In this document: positions 1 to 10,435 of the stretch, piece after piece
How positions within the stretch are numbered: the stretch's first letter is position 1
Layout: each line of letters opens with the position of its first letter
DNA from: Rheum nobile
Lineage: Eukaryota; Streptophyta; Magnoliopsida; Caryophyllales; Polygonaceae
Direction: 5' to 3'
Assembly (NCBI GenBank): GCA_027886185.1
Contig: WOAB01000056.1
Span: 8,680,001 to 8,744,000, forward strand
DNA: 64,000 nt
The notes under the pieces: model-generated
What the model saw: only the letters and a program-made list of their open reading frames with translations
What the model was told of the DNA's origin: nothing
Databases searched by the model: none
Made by a program: the position numbers and the translations under genes

Positions 1-495
1 TTGTATAGTTTATGGTTCATGGTTGAGTTCTTTTATATTTAATTATTTGAACGTTTTTTAATGTGTTTACGATTTTTGTACCTTTTTTAAGATTTAAAGG
101 GTAATGTAAGATTATATGATTTAGGTTAGGGTTTATAGTTTTAGGGCTAAGGGTTTGTATTTTTAAGGTTTTGTATAGTTTATGGTTAGGTTTATTAATG
201 TTTAAATATTTGAACGTTTTTTGATGTGTTTATTACTTTATGATTTTTGTAGCTTTTTTAATATTTAAAGGGTAATGTAACATTATATGATTTAGGTTAG
301 AGTTTATAGTTTTAGGGTTAAGGGTTTGTATTTTATGGTTTGTAGAGTATGGTTTATGGTTTAGATTTTTTTATATTTAATTATTTGAACGTTTTTAATG
401 TGTGTATGATTTTTGTAGCTTTTTTAAAATTTAAAAGGTAATATTACTAATGTAGGATGTAGGACTTTAGGGTTTATAATTTTAGGGGGTTTAGG
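1..495. repeat. Tandem repeat, ~170-bp unit, about 2.9 copies
   Basis: Three successive AT-rich units start near 1, 171 and 340, each with a TTGTATAGTTTATGG-like opening, a TTATTTGAACGTTTTT block, a GATTTAAAGGGTAATGTA block and a TTTAGGGTTTATAGTTTTAGGG block. The last block contains plant telomere-like TTTAGGG words but is not a telomeric array. The left edge is cut by the window. It could be a short satellite or an expansion inside a transposon. No coding potential was seen. Confidence 0.7.
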
Positions 496-539
496 ATTTT
501 AATGGATTTTTCTTTTCTTTTTTAGTTTTTTTTTGCAAT

Positions 540-710
540 TGAACCGCTAGTTCATGAATCGGCGGTTGAACCGGGTTTGTAAACCGGTGGTTGAACCACT
601 ATTTCACCGGTTCAACGAATCCTTGAACCGGGACCTTGAACCGTCGATCCGGTCCAATCCGGTTCAAGGTTTGACCCGGTCCGGTTCAGGTTCAATTTTG
701 TCCCCTCTAC
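540..710. repeat. GGTTCA/CCGGTT-rich block of short direct and inverted repeats
   Basis: The words GGTTGAACC, CCGGTTCA and TTGAACCGG recur many times in both orientations. This resembles the subterminal regions of the hAT-type elements at 12363-13058 and 13989-24066, but no matching terminal inverted repeats or target duplication could be found. It may be one end of a decayed element. A small reading frame crossing it (554-799) is built from the repeat and is not credible as a gene. Confidence 0.45.
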
Positions 711-1672
711 CCCTTAACATGATAGCTCAGTCACTCAGTTATCTCACTACAATCACTCTTGATCTATCTATTACTTCTTATTTTTTGTCTTTTCAATAAT
801 AAAATTTTCTGCCTTTATTTTAGGAAATTTTGAAGATATATTTACCTCCATGTTCAAAAAGATTCATACGACTCTTTTTGATACTTCTATCTTAAAACAA
901 AAAGCAAGGGAAATAAACTAGCTAAAGCTTGTGCCCCTGATTAATGTCTTGCACTATATATGGTCTCTATAGTAGAAGTTTCTTCTATCAGATTGTATGT
1001 TTAGAGCTTAAATGTATATCCATCATCTTCTATATATATGCTATCTTAGTCCATGCTTACAAATAATAGTTTGAAACTCAATTGTTAAGTTTTTGCTAAA
1101 ATTTGTTTACTTCATTGCGTATATGTTGATCCCTTCTTAGTTATTATAGTATAGAACACTGGATTATTTTCCTTTCACATGCAATTGTAACCTAAGTCCA
1201 GTTCCAACATATTTTTAAGACTCAAAATTTTCCTTTTGACCAATAGTGGGTCTTTTCTTGTTCCAAAGCTCTGTATGATATCATTAGGTGGTTTACTTGC
1301 TAAATTCAATTGTCTATTTTAAAGACTAATAAAATTCCTAGACTAGACAATATGCATATAAGTATACTTAATCAACTCTATATTAGTATCTTGTTTGAGC
1401 TAGGTAAACAACAGCTGATCTCCTACTTGCATTAGATATATCCAAATATAAGTGTAATTTGCGGCTGATCTCCTTGCCAAGTGTTAGTTTTAATGGATTG
1501 AATCTAATGTCAAGGATTTGGTGCGCTAAAATCAGTACCTTCTTTGAATTAACGCTGATAAAAATCATAGAAGATATGCTTTAGTTAGATAGATATCTTC
1601 TTTGAATTAATCAAATCACAATTTTCTAACTACAAGAGTGCAATTTACAGTACTAGGAGCTGATCTCCTTGA
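711..1672. other. Gene-free AT-rich DNA; SAUR 3' flank
   Basis: No gene is visible. From about 1378 to 1620 the sequence is a diverged relative of 24510-24800, the matching flank of the second SAUR copy, with many substitutions and indels. From 1625 onward the two copies become almost identical. The abrupt change is discussed as a finding. Confidence 0.6.
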
Positions 1673-2095
1673 TTAACAACAACTTATAGGCACTTGTTGG
1701 TGATGCATAGATGATAAGGAGCAATGGCAATGAGATAAAGAAACCAACAACGCTTCAACTACTTCTCTTCCAACATGTCGTTGAATGATAGAGATGGCGT
1801 ACTCCAACAAAGCCGAGTCACATGGCAAGGTGATGGGTCCGTCGCTGGCCAAACCGAACTCCTCCTCTGCCATTCTAAGGAGTTCACTGAAAATCTCGGA
1901 TTGAAGATACGCCAAAGGAAGTGCAAACCGCCTTTCATCAGTTGTGTAGACGACAAAGTGACCCTTCTCTACTTGTTGCGCTCTCTTAATGTTGTTGTTG
2001 TTGTTGTTGTTGGGAAAGGAAATATTTTTCCTGCTTGCAGCTGCCAATTTTTGCCACTTTCTTGCCATCTTGACTAGCTTCTTAGTGCTGACCAT
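1673..2095 (-). CDS. SAUR family auxin-responsive protein, copy 1
   Basis: A 140-residue intronless frame, the normal size for a small auxin-up RNA protein. The N-terminus (MVSTKKLVKMARKWQKLAA) is the amphipathic lead typical of the Arabidopsis SAUR61-68 type group. An Asn run at about residues 30-36 is followed by the SAUR core: GHFVVYTTDERRFALPLAYL, then IFSELLRMAEEEFG, then PITLPCDSALLEYAISIIQR. Family knowledge: SAURs promote cell expansion by inhibiting PP2C.D phosphatases, which raises plasma-membrane H+-ATPase activity. The start is the first in-frame Met and sits about 140 bases below a TATA box. Differs from the copy at 24850-25272 by one residue (His versus Arg in the final helix). 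The frame is fully open and I take it as functional. Confidence 0.92.
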   Translation of the reverse strand: MVSTKKLVKMARKWQKLAAASRKNISFPNNNNNNNIKRAQQVEKGHFVVYTTDERRFALPLAYLQSEIFSELLRMAEEEFGLASDGPITLPCDSALLEYAISIIQRHVGREVVEALLVSLSHCHCSLSSMHHQQVPISCC

Positions 2096-2234
2096 TTTGT
2101 TGGATTAGAGAATGGAATTTCTGATCAAGATCTTGAAGGGAAGACAGACTTTAGGGATGTTTATGATCAAGATCTTGAAGGGAAATTGAGCTGAGAATGC
2201 CTTGGTGGATGAGAATTGAAATGAATCAAGTGCT

Positions 2235-2246
2235 ACTTATATATAG
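2235..2246 (-). promoter_or_regulatory. TATA box of SAUR copy 1
   Basis: On the minus strand the sequence reads CTATATATAAGT, about 140-150 bases upstream of the SAUR start codon. It is the best TATA match in the upstream region. Confidence 0.7.
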
Positions 2247-2484
2247 TTGCGATGCAGAGCAAGGCAAATCCTTTATACCATTGTTATCTTGTGTGATGGC
2301 TACTTGAGAAGCAAACCCATGTGACAATTATAGAAAATGTGGCCCATTGATGGAATGGCTATTAATTTTGTGGTGCATAACTGGTGAATGAAAATTTTCT
2401 TGAATGACCACCAAGATATACTAGTGGCCTAGCACAATGTAGCACACCAACCATGCAAATGGGTTGTCAAGCTGTAGTTTCACA

Positions 2485-2490
2485 TGTCTC
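2485..2490 (+). promoter_or_regulatory. Candidate auxin response element (TGTCTC)
   Basis: TGTCTC is the classic ARF binding core and works in either orientation. It lies about 390 bases upstream of the SAUR start. A single 6-mer can occur by chance, so it is only a candidate, although SAUR genes are usually auxin-induced. Confidence 0.4.
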
Positions 2491-2955
2491 CTCTGTTGTT
2501 TGAGGGGCCATTTCTTGGCAATTTCAGCTTTCCTTTGTCCTTATCAATCACCCAAACCGTAAGTTTTATTGAGATGTATGTTGTGCAGGATCAAGTTGGA
2601 ACCAAACCCATGTGATTGTGGGTCATAAACCACAATCTAGGTAGTACTTCAAACGTGGACCCAAATGTCCAACATGTAGTTGCTTGCTAGCTTGCTTGTG
2701 CTTTGCTATGACTATTCTTATCACATTTCTGATTTGTTATCCCAAAATGGGTACTAGCTCGACATAGCTTAGCTGTCTTGGAGGCACTTGTGGCATAACA
2801 AGGCCCTATTGCATTCATGTATTCATTAAGTCCTTGTCTAATACACTCTTTTCTTAATTTGGCTCTTCAAGTATTTAAGCCATATGTTCTATCTCCACAA
2901 GCATCTACCAAAAAGAGCAAATAAGTTCTCCAGCAAAACTGAAGCTAAATCAAAG

Positions 2956-3244
2956 ATGATGATCTCAAAAACATGGGCCGACAAGGGCAGGATTTTCTCT
3001 CGCGTATCTCAAGAGCAGCATATTCGTAAAGCTCCTTTGACATGGCTCTTGAGGAGCTTGGGGTGCTATCACGCTTCCATGGGATGCAGACTTGATAGAG
3101 TATGCACTTTCTCTTCTCCAAAGACACGTTGGTGAAGACTTACAAGAGGCTTTTCTCGTCTCCATGGCTACAAGTCGTTGCTTGTCGTCTTGGCAACTAC
3201 TTGAAGATCATACAAGACATCAAATTTCCATATGTAGCTTTTGA
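2956..3244 (+). pseudogene. SAUR pseudogene, copy 1
   Basis: The frame starting at 3065 reads AITLPWDADLIEYALSLLQR followed by HVGEDLQEAFLVSMATSRC and stops at 3242-3244. This matches the C-terminal half of the SAUR at 1673-2095 (PITLPCDSALLEYAISIIQR). Just upstream, in another frame, DMALEELG corresponds to the MAEEEFG stretch, so a frameshift lies near 3060. The N-terminal core is degraded or missing. It is oriented head-to-head with the intact SAUR, as in a SAUR cluster. Copies lie at 26133-26421 and 61536-61824. The left boundary is approximate. Confidence 0.72.
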
Positions 3245-3486
3245 GAAGCCACAAAAATTCTGGCCTCTTCTCTTGTTTTTTTTTTTGAGCTTAAGAAAAT
3301 TGTAGTATCTAGATTGGTATGTTGTAGTTCACAAGTTTTACAGTGAATCGAAGGATCAAGCTAGTAGGTCTTAGCTGAACGTTCATGAGCAATTTTTTTT
3401 TCTTCTTTCAATCCTACAATCTTCTGCATTTATCTTAGAGGATTTTGAAGATTTATTTTATCTCCCTGCTCTGTTGTGTACATGTA

Positions 3487-4282
3487 TGATATCGTATTCT
3501 CGACCTTCGAGTCGACAGATCAAGTCATCGCAAACAGATCGAAGTCAAACAACATACATGCAAGAACAAAAACAGTAAGAACACCGGATCTTGTTCACGC
3601 GGTTCGGTTACTCTACGTCTGCGGAGCCTCGAGACGTGAGACTCAACCCAAATGCACTAATGATCGAAAAACACGAAGTGTTGGTTACAAGAGAGCAATC
3701 GAAAAAACCCTAAAAGAACAACTAGAGAACCACAGATAAACAACAAGAAGACGAAGAAGAAGAAGGATAGAGAAAGGGTTTTGGCTCCATTTCAAGGCTG
3801 TCGAAGCTCCAAACACTGGCTTCGAAGGAAGTGACCAAGGTGAACACCAGTAACGCCGGCAACAACCACCGGAGACGCTCACTCTCTCCTTTTCTCTCTT
3901 TCTTCTCTCTCTTTCTCTCTATTTTTCTTACGGCACAACAAGGAACAGTGAACAAGGAAGCAGGCAACACGGCTAATAAAGCTAGGTCAAGTTGTCCCCC
4001 AAAAAATACTGCGTTTCACCCAGTGAGTCCCGCGTCTCGCCGCGTGAAGCCCATGTTTAACGCCAGGTGGGCTTTGGCCTTGTTGGGCATGTCGACTTCT
4101 CAAGTGGGCTTGGCCCAAGTAAACCAGCAGCTGGTTTAAACCTCCAAACCGGTTAAACCGGGGTTGCTTTAACCATTTAACTAGTGAACCCGGTTTTGTC
4201 CTATCCTAAGGTTTTCCAATTAAATCTCTATCTTGCTATCCACACACTTAACATATTACAAAGTTGAATTATAATTACAACA
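3487..4282 (-). repeat. Copia 3' LTR (element at 3487-9654)
   Basis: 796 bp, starting TGATATCGTATTCTCGACC and ending TAATTACAACA on the plus strand, paired with 8863-9654. Repeated at 26664-27459 and 62066-62854. It contains a CCGGTTAAACC-rich stretch and a CT-rich tract. Confidence 0.92.
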
Positions 4283-4401
4283 AATTCCCTTCTAATCCAG
4301 GCTTTGACAAATGCCTATGTTTCTACAACCTAAAGTGCATTCAGGAACATCTTTACAGAATCTTCCCCTCTGTCCTTGGCCCTTTCATATTTCAGTAAAT
4401 A

Positions 4402-7400
4402 TCATGGATATGAAGACTGTCCCTGCAAAAAAATGAATTTATTCGCAGGAACCACTTTAGTGCCAAAATCTGTAGGATTAACATCACCTGCAATTTTAAC
4501 CACTTTAATATGATGCTTTTCCACCTCATCTCTAATAAAGTGAAACCTGACATCAATGTGTTTTGTTCTCTCATGATAGACATAGTCTTTACATAGATAT
4601 AAAGCACCCTGGCTATCCATATTAAGAATAAGAACACATGTCTTATTCTCTATTTCATATAAAATACCTTTCAACCAAGATGCCTCTTTACTGGCTTCTG
4701 TAACAGCTATATATTCAGCTTCTGTTGAGGATAAAGCTACTATAGACTGTTGTTGAGATTTCAAGGATATGCAATTCCTAGCCCAAGTATAGAAATAAGA
4801 CATAGTAGACTTACGTGTTTCCTTGTTACTTGTATAATCTGAGTTCACAAAGCCTTGCAACTCATTTCTGGAAGTGTGTTCAATGTATATGAGACACATG
4901 TTTTTGGTTCCAGAGATGTACCTTAAGGCATATTTCATAGCTGTCTAGTGTTTCTCACCAGCATTAGACATATACCTGCTAAGAACACTTATAGCATATG
5001 CTAGGTCAGGCCTAGTACAAAGCATGGAATACATCATTGAACCTACAGTCACATCATATGGCACATTTCTCATCTTATCAATGTCAGTAGCAGAAGTGGG
5101 GCACATGGATTTGGAGAGCTCTAAGTGCCCTCCCAAAGATATACAGGTACAGACTTTGATTTTAACATCGCAAACCTATCTAACACCTTATGCAGATAAT
5201 CAATTTGAGGATGTCTCATAGATTTCTTATCTCTATCTCTTATGATTTTCACTCCTAGAATTTTCTATGCAGGGCCTAAATCCTTCATGTCAAAATGTTT
5301 CTTAAGATCATTCTTAACACTAGAAATAGCAGCCTTAGAACTACTTATAAGAAGGATATCATCCACATATAACAGAACATACAAAGGAGTCTTAATTTTC
5401 ACATTCTTAAAATAAAGACAAGTATCATATTTGCTTCTAGTAAAGCCAAGAGATCTCATGCAATTATCAAACTTAATGTTCCGTTGCCTAGGAGATTGTT
5501 TTAGCCTATAAATGGACTTTTTCAACAAACAAGCATGCTCAGGTTTAGACTTATCAATTAAGCCTTTTGGATGTCTCATATATATGGTTTCATTCAAGTC
5601 ACCATGCAAGAAAAGGTTGTTGTTACATCAATCTGTTCTAATTCCCAATCAAAAACAGAGGTGATAGCAAGCAAGAGACGCATGGTTTTATACTTTACAA
5701 CTGGAGAAAAAAATGTCATTGTAATCAACCCTCTCTTTCTGGGTAAAGCCCTTAGCTACTATCCTAGCTTTATACCTAGGAGGATCAAGGTCATTAGCTC
5801 CTTCTTTCAGTTTAAAGATACATTTATAGTCTATGAGCCTAGCATTATTAGGTTTAAGGACCAAAGTCCAAGTGTTGTTCACATGCATAGACTATATCTC
5901 TTCATGCATAGCCTTAAGTCATTCATTAGCCTTAGATCATTTTATAGCTTGTTCATAATTGTCAAGAGTATAGGAAACAACCAAGTCAGCCACAAGCAAA
6001 GCAAACTCAACAATATTAGAGGTGAACTTCTTGTTGGGAATCCTTACCCTAGGTTCTCTATCTCTAACAAGTTGACAGTTAGCAAGATCATGCACATTTT
6101 CATTGTTTTCATGCAAAGCGTCTAAGTGCATATCAGAAGATCCATCAGAAGAGTTAGAAGTTTCACTTACTCCCCCACCTAATTGGTGAGTTGCAGAGCT
6201 GCATGTTCTACATTCTCTTCATTACTTTATTGTGTTGAGTGGTTTGTTCCTTCCTCAGTGTGTCCTTCTAAGCTAATTGGGTGCTTAGTGGAGGAGTGGC
6301 CTATATCAAACTCTTCTTCTTGGTCATTGTTTTGGTTGTGAGGCTCAAAGAACTGTCCCAAAGTGACAGTCCCTCCTCTACTGTCTTCATTTGTACCTGT
6401 ATTCTTAGTGGCAAGAGTTAGTATGTTTTTAAAGTGGAAATCTTTCTCATTGAATGTGACATTTCTAGAAGTTATTACTTTGTACCCATGGGGTTGGACA
6501 AGTAGTAACTTATAGCGTTTTACACCTTCTGGGTACCCAAGCATGACACATAACTAGGCTCTAGGATTGAGCTTTCCTTGAGATATTTGGGAGGATGTTG
6601 TACACCCAAAAGGTCTCAAGTGTGTCAAGTTAGGTTTCTTACATGTCCACATTTCTTGTGGTGTCTTAAATTCCACAACAGAAGAAGGAGATCGATTTAT
6701 GAGGTAAGCTGTAGTTATCATTGCCTCACCCCACATTGATGGTCTCATTCATGAACTGATCAACATGCACCCGACTTTCTCTAATAGTGTCCTATTCATT
6801 CTCTCAACAGTACCATTCTGCTGAGGGGTGCCATGCACTATTAGATTCCTTTTGATGCCATTGTTCTTGCAATACAGGTCAAAAGCATGATTACAGAATT
6901 CTAGACCATTCTTTGTTTTTAGGCATTTCAACTTGTGGCCAGTTTGACTCTCAACCATAATCTTCCAAGACTTAAAGGAGTCAGAGGCCTCATCTTTAGC
7001 TTTCAAGAGATTGACCCACACTTTTCTAGAGTAGTGATCAACCAAGGATAGGAAATATTTCCTACCCCCAATTGTATCAACTTGAGCAGGCCCCCAGAGA
7101 TCTGAATGAACATACTCTAAGGGTCTGCTTGCAGTGTAACTGGATTTCCCAAAACTATGCCTACACTTTTTTTTACCAAAAACACAATTTTCACAGAAGG
7201 CAAGGTCACAAGGATGCTTGTCAATTATGCCATGCTTAAACAAATTTAACAATCCAGTATTGCCTATATGGCCTAATCTGTCATTCTAAAGCTTTGTATA
7301 ATAGAATCACCATGTTTAATCACATCACTGGAAACATTCAATTCAGGAGAAGCAATAACATAATAAAGCCATCCCTTCTTAATATATTCTCCTAATAAGG

Positions 7401-8625
7401 ACTTCCCCATATCTTATGACATCCCTTATACCATGATGAGTTATAATATGGTAATTCAGATCATCAAAGATAGATTCAGACAATAAGTTCCTTCTCAAAT
7501 TTGGATCCCATCTCACATTCTGGATAACTCTAAATTTTCCATCATGCATTCTCATAGGAATAGACCCAATTCCCTTAATCATAAGGGTGGTATGATCACC
7601 TAGCATCACTTCCCTCTTGCCCCCATCACATTTAGACAGAGAAGAAAACAAACCCTTGTGGGGTGTAGCATGCATTGTGCAACTAGAGTCAAGTATCCAA
7701 TCATTGCAAATGTAGCAGTTGGCAACCATCAGCAATTCATGAGAATATTCATTGCAAGATTCAAACATATTAGAGGAACCAGAGTTGTTTTTCTCTTTAT
7801 TTTTCTCATCACGAATTCTTTTGTGACAATCTTTAGCAAAATGACCATCTTTACTACAGTAATAGCATTTAACCTTAGACTTGTCAGAATTCTTATTCTC
7901 AGACTTATCATATTTATCCTTGGTGGATTTCTTATGATAATTCTTCCCCTTTCCTTTGGCCGTTAACACCTCAGACTTAGAGTCATTTTTAGGTTCATTT
8001 TTAGTCTTATCCTTAAACTTAAACACCTTCAGGACCTCATCCTTTTGAATGATAGACTCTGTGATCTTAGTAAGAGTTAATTCATCACGACCATATTGAA
8101 TGACATCCTTAAGTGTGTCAAACTGGAAAGGTAGAGAATTCAACAACAAAATAGCTTGGTGAGTTTCTTTTATCTCATCATCACATAGTTTCAAATCTTG
8201 AGTCATTTTCAAGAAAGCATCAAAGTTCTCATTCACAATCAATGACACATCCATTTTGAAAGTGAACAACTTGCAAAGAAGTGATATGCGACTAGGCAGA
8301 GATCTAGTAAGAAAATATTTTCTAATACTTCCCATAGGGCTTTAGGTTGAGAATAACTAACCACCCGAGGAGCCACGTCGTCAGTAAGCCGTATCATGAT
8401 CTCAGAGTGAGCGAGATCTTACATGTCTTTCATCTCGGTATTAGAAATTCCTAGAGGCCAGTCTTCAGAAACGGCCTTGTAACATTTTTCTTTTATTAAG
8501 ATCGCCTTCATCTTCACCTTCCACATGGAGAAGTCGCTATTGCCATCGAATGGTTTTAGTCTAATGCTTTCAGCCTTTACAACTTGAGATAACGAACAGT
8601 CAGTAAAGGAAACTGAAAAGCACAA
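4402..8625 (-). pseudogene. Copia gag-pol, broken
   Basis: Domains follow in order on the minus strand. The gag N-terminus is at 8625-8419 (KPFDGNSDFSMWKVKM). The rest of gag and a zinc knuckle CYYCSKDGHFAKDC lie near 7827-7870. A protease-like WILDSSC is near 7680-7705, where the usual Asp-Ser-Gly is altered. The integrase core is at 7252-6749 (HSDLWGP, then NGTVERMNRTLLE). Reverse transcriptase is at 5888-5265 with YVDDILL near 5355-5375, and RNase H at 4938-4402. Stops and frameshifts separate the blocks, for example after the gag start, at the integrase end and at 4939-4944. It cannot make one polyprotein. The matching C-terminal part of copy 3 (62855-63677) is less damaged. Confidence 0.88.
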
Positions 8626-8847
8626 CTTGACAAAAACTGTAACCCTAGGCAGTTACCACAAATGTTTCAGAGTCAAGCTTCACTAAAGGAACAAGACACC
8701 AAAACCCTAGAAATCTTGCTTGTAGCAACAAGTAACAAGATCCAGAGAAACAAACCCTAAACGTCTATCAGCGAGACTATCAGGCAACAATTTCAAGTAC
8801 ACAAGGTAGCGGAAGCATGCAAAGTTTAAGTAACCAGACAGAGCCAC

Positions 8848-8859
8848 GCTCTGATACCA
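8848..8859 (-). other. Primer binding site, initiator tRNA-Met
   Basis: The minus strand reads TGGTATCAGAGC, the 12-base complement of the plant initiator tRNA-Met 3' end used by most plant LTR retrotransposons, three bases from the 5' LTR boundary at 8863. Confidence 0.9.
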
Positions 8860-8862
8860 CTT

Positions 8863-9654
8863 TGACATCGTATTCTCGACCTTAGAGTCGACATATCAAG
8901 TCATCGCAAACAGATCGAAGTCAAGCAACACACATGCAAGAACAAAAACAGTAAGAACACCAAATCTTGTTCACGCGGTTCGGTTGTCCTACGTCCGTGG
9001 AGCCTCGAGACGGGACACTCAACCCAAATGCACTAAAGATCGAAAAACACGAAGTGTTGGTTACAAGAGAGCAATCGGAAAACCCTAGAAAAACAACTAG
9101 AGAACCACAAAGAAACAACAAGAAGACGAAGAAGAGGAAGGAGACTAGAGAAAGGGTTCCGGCCCCCTTTCAAGGCTGTCGAAGCTCCAAACACTGGTTT
9201 CGAAGGAAGTGACCAAGGTGGACATCAATAGCGTCGGCGACAACCACCGGAGACGCTCGCTCTCTTCTTTTCTCTCTTTCTTCTCTCTCTTTCTCTATGT
9301 TTTTCTTACGAAGCAGCAAGGAACAATGAACAAGGAAGCAGGCAACAAGACTTATAAAGCTAGGTCAAGGTGTCTCCCAAAAAACCCTGCGTTTCACCAA
9401 GTGAATCCCACGTCTCGTCGCGTGAAGCCCAAGTGAAGCCCACGTCTCACGCCAGGTAGGGTTTGGACTTGTTGGGCATGTCGGCTTCTCCAGTGGGCGC
9501 AGTTGATTTAAGCCTCCAAACCAGTTAAATCGGGGTTGCTTTAACCATTTAACTAGTGAATCCGGTTTTGCCATATCCTAAGGTTTTCCAATTAAACCTC
9601 TATCATGTTATCCATACACTTAACATATTACAAAGCTGGATTATAATTACAACA
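8863..9654 (-). repeat. Copia 5' LTR (element at 3487-9654)
   Basis: 792 bp, the partner of 3487-4282, followed by target duplication ATGCA. Small frames inside it (8921-9574) mirror those in the other LTR and are not genes. Confidence 0.92.
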
Positions 9655-9659
9655 ATGCA

Positions 9660-10430
9660 TGTTCAAAATGATTCAAATGATTCTTTTTGCTAACTTCACT
9701 TTAGAGGATTTTTTGAAGATTATTATCTACATGTATGTTCAAAAAGGTAATTTATTGATTAGAATGATTTATAAGGTGTATTTTATGATGACAATTCAAG
9801 GTAGATGTGTGAATTTATATCAATACAAGAAAATATAAATTAGAAATTTTATATAATTAATAAAATTTTAAAAATGCACTAAAATGTTAGGCATTATAAC
9901 CATAAAAAAATAAAACATACACTTTATCTATAGTATATTTTGTGTGTATACATTCGAAAATACTTACTTTGTTACTTGCTTATAATACTTTATCAAGACG
10001 AAATGTAATATTAGGATACTATACTAATTTGAAACTTATCAATATTAAACTTTTTGGCATATATCACTAAATCAATTTAACACTATTACCATCAATTGTT
10101 TTTAGTATGTGTCTCTAAATAATTGAACAAACTATAAATTATACGGCATATTTCACCAATATGTTAATTTACATACTCACAATATTTAAGTTATGTAATT
10201 TGCATATCCTAAACATTAATTATCATATTAATAAATTAAATTATTAGGCTATTTTTTTATCAAATTGTATTAAATAAATCGGTAGTTAAATTATTAGCCG
10301 AGTATATTTTTTTGCGCCTTACGTGAGTCTATATGAAAAACAATACACGATATTTTAAGTATATAATTTTTTTTAAAAGTAATCATTTTAAAAATTAATT
10401 AACCTATCAAATATGTGAGATATTATACCT
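9660..10430. other. AT-rich DNA without visible genes
   Basis: Very AT-rich sequence with frequent stops on both strands. The first part resembles the sequence just left of the Copia element (GAGGATTTT then GAAGATT), as expected if it is the continuation of the interrupted host DNA. No other feature was recognised. Confidence 0.6.
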
Positions 10431-10435
10431 TTATT

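Larger units (their letters stand above)
1625..4862. repeat. Segmental duplication A, copy 1
   Basis: This stretch is repeated at 24802-28038 with a constant offset of 23177 bases, apart from one single-base length difference near 4430. Only about half a dozen substitutions were noticed by eye, for example at 1776, 3620 and 3780. It carries a SAUR gene, its promoter, a SAUR pseudogene, a Copia 3' LTR and part of the Copia RNase H region. Part of it, from about 2824 and extending to 5106, recurs a third time at 61404-63677 with more divergence. Host sequence on the left side of the Copia LTR is shared, so these are copies of a chromosomal segment and not separate Copia insertions. Confidence 0.9.
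3487..9654 (-). mobile_element. Ty1/Copia LTR retrotransposon, complete but decayed
   Basis: LTRs at 3487-4282 and 8863-9654, both TG...CA, flank a gag-pol interior read on the minus strand. A primer binding site complementary to initiator tRNA-Met sits at 8848-8859, three bases inside the 5' LTR. A purine tract (AGAAGGGAATT on the minus strand) abuts the 3' LTR at 4283-4293. Target duplication is ATGTA (3482-3486) against ATGCA (9655-9659). The third genomic copy has ATGCA at 62061-62065, so the left copy has mutated once. The first 180 bases of the two LTRs differ at roughly one position in eleven, so the insertion is old. The order integrase before reverse transcriptase identifies Copia. 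Confidence 0.93.

Noticed and set aside
1775..2077. Plus-strand frame opposite the SAUR gene (also 24958-25254)
   Set aside because: Antisense shadow of the SAUR coding sequence; the poly-Val run is the reverse of the poly-Asn codons.
2884..3305. Met-initiated frames of 60-83 residues around the SAUR pseudogene
   Set aside because: They are in the wrong frame relative to the conserved SAUR sequence and recur in all three copies only because the DNA is duplicated.
3487..4282. Copia LTR frames such as 3831-4139 as host genes
   Set aside because: Located fully within the LTR and repeated in every LTR copy.
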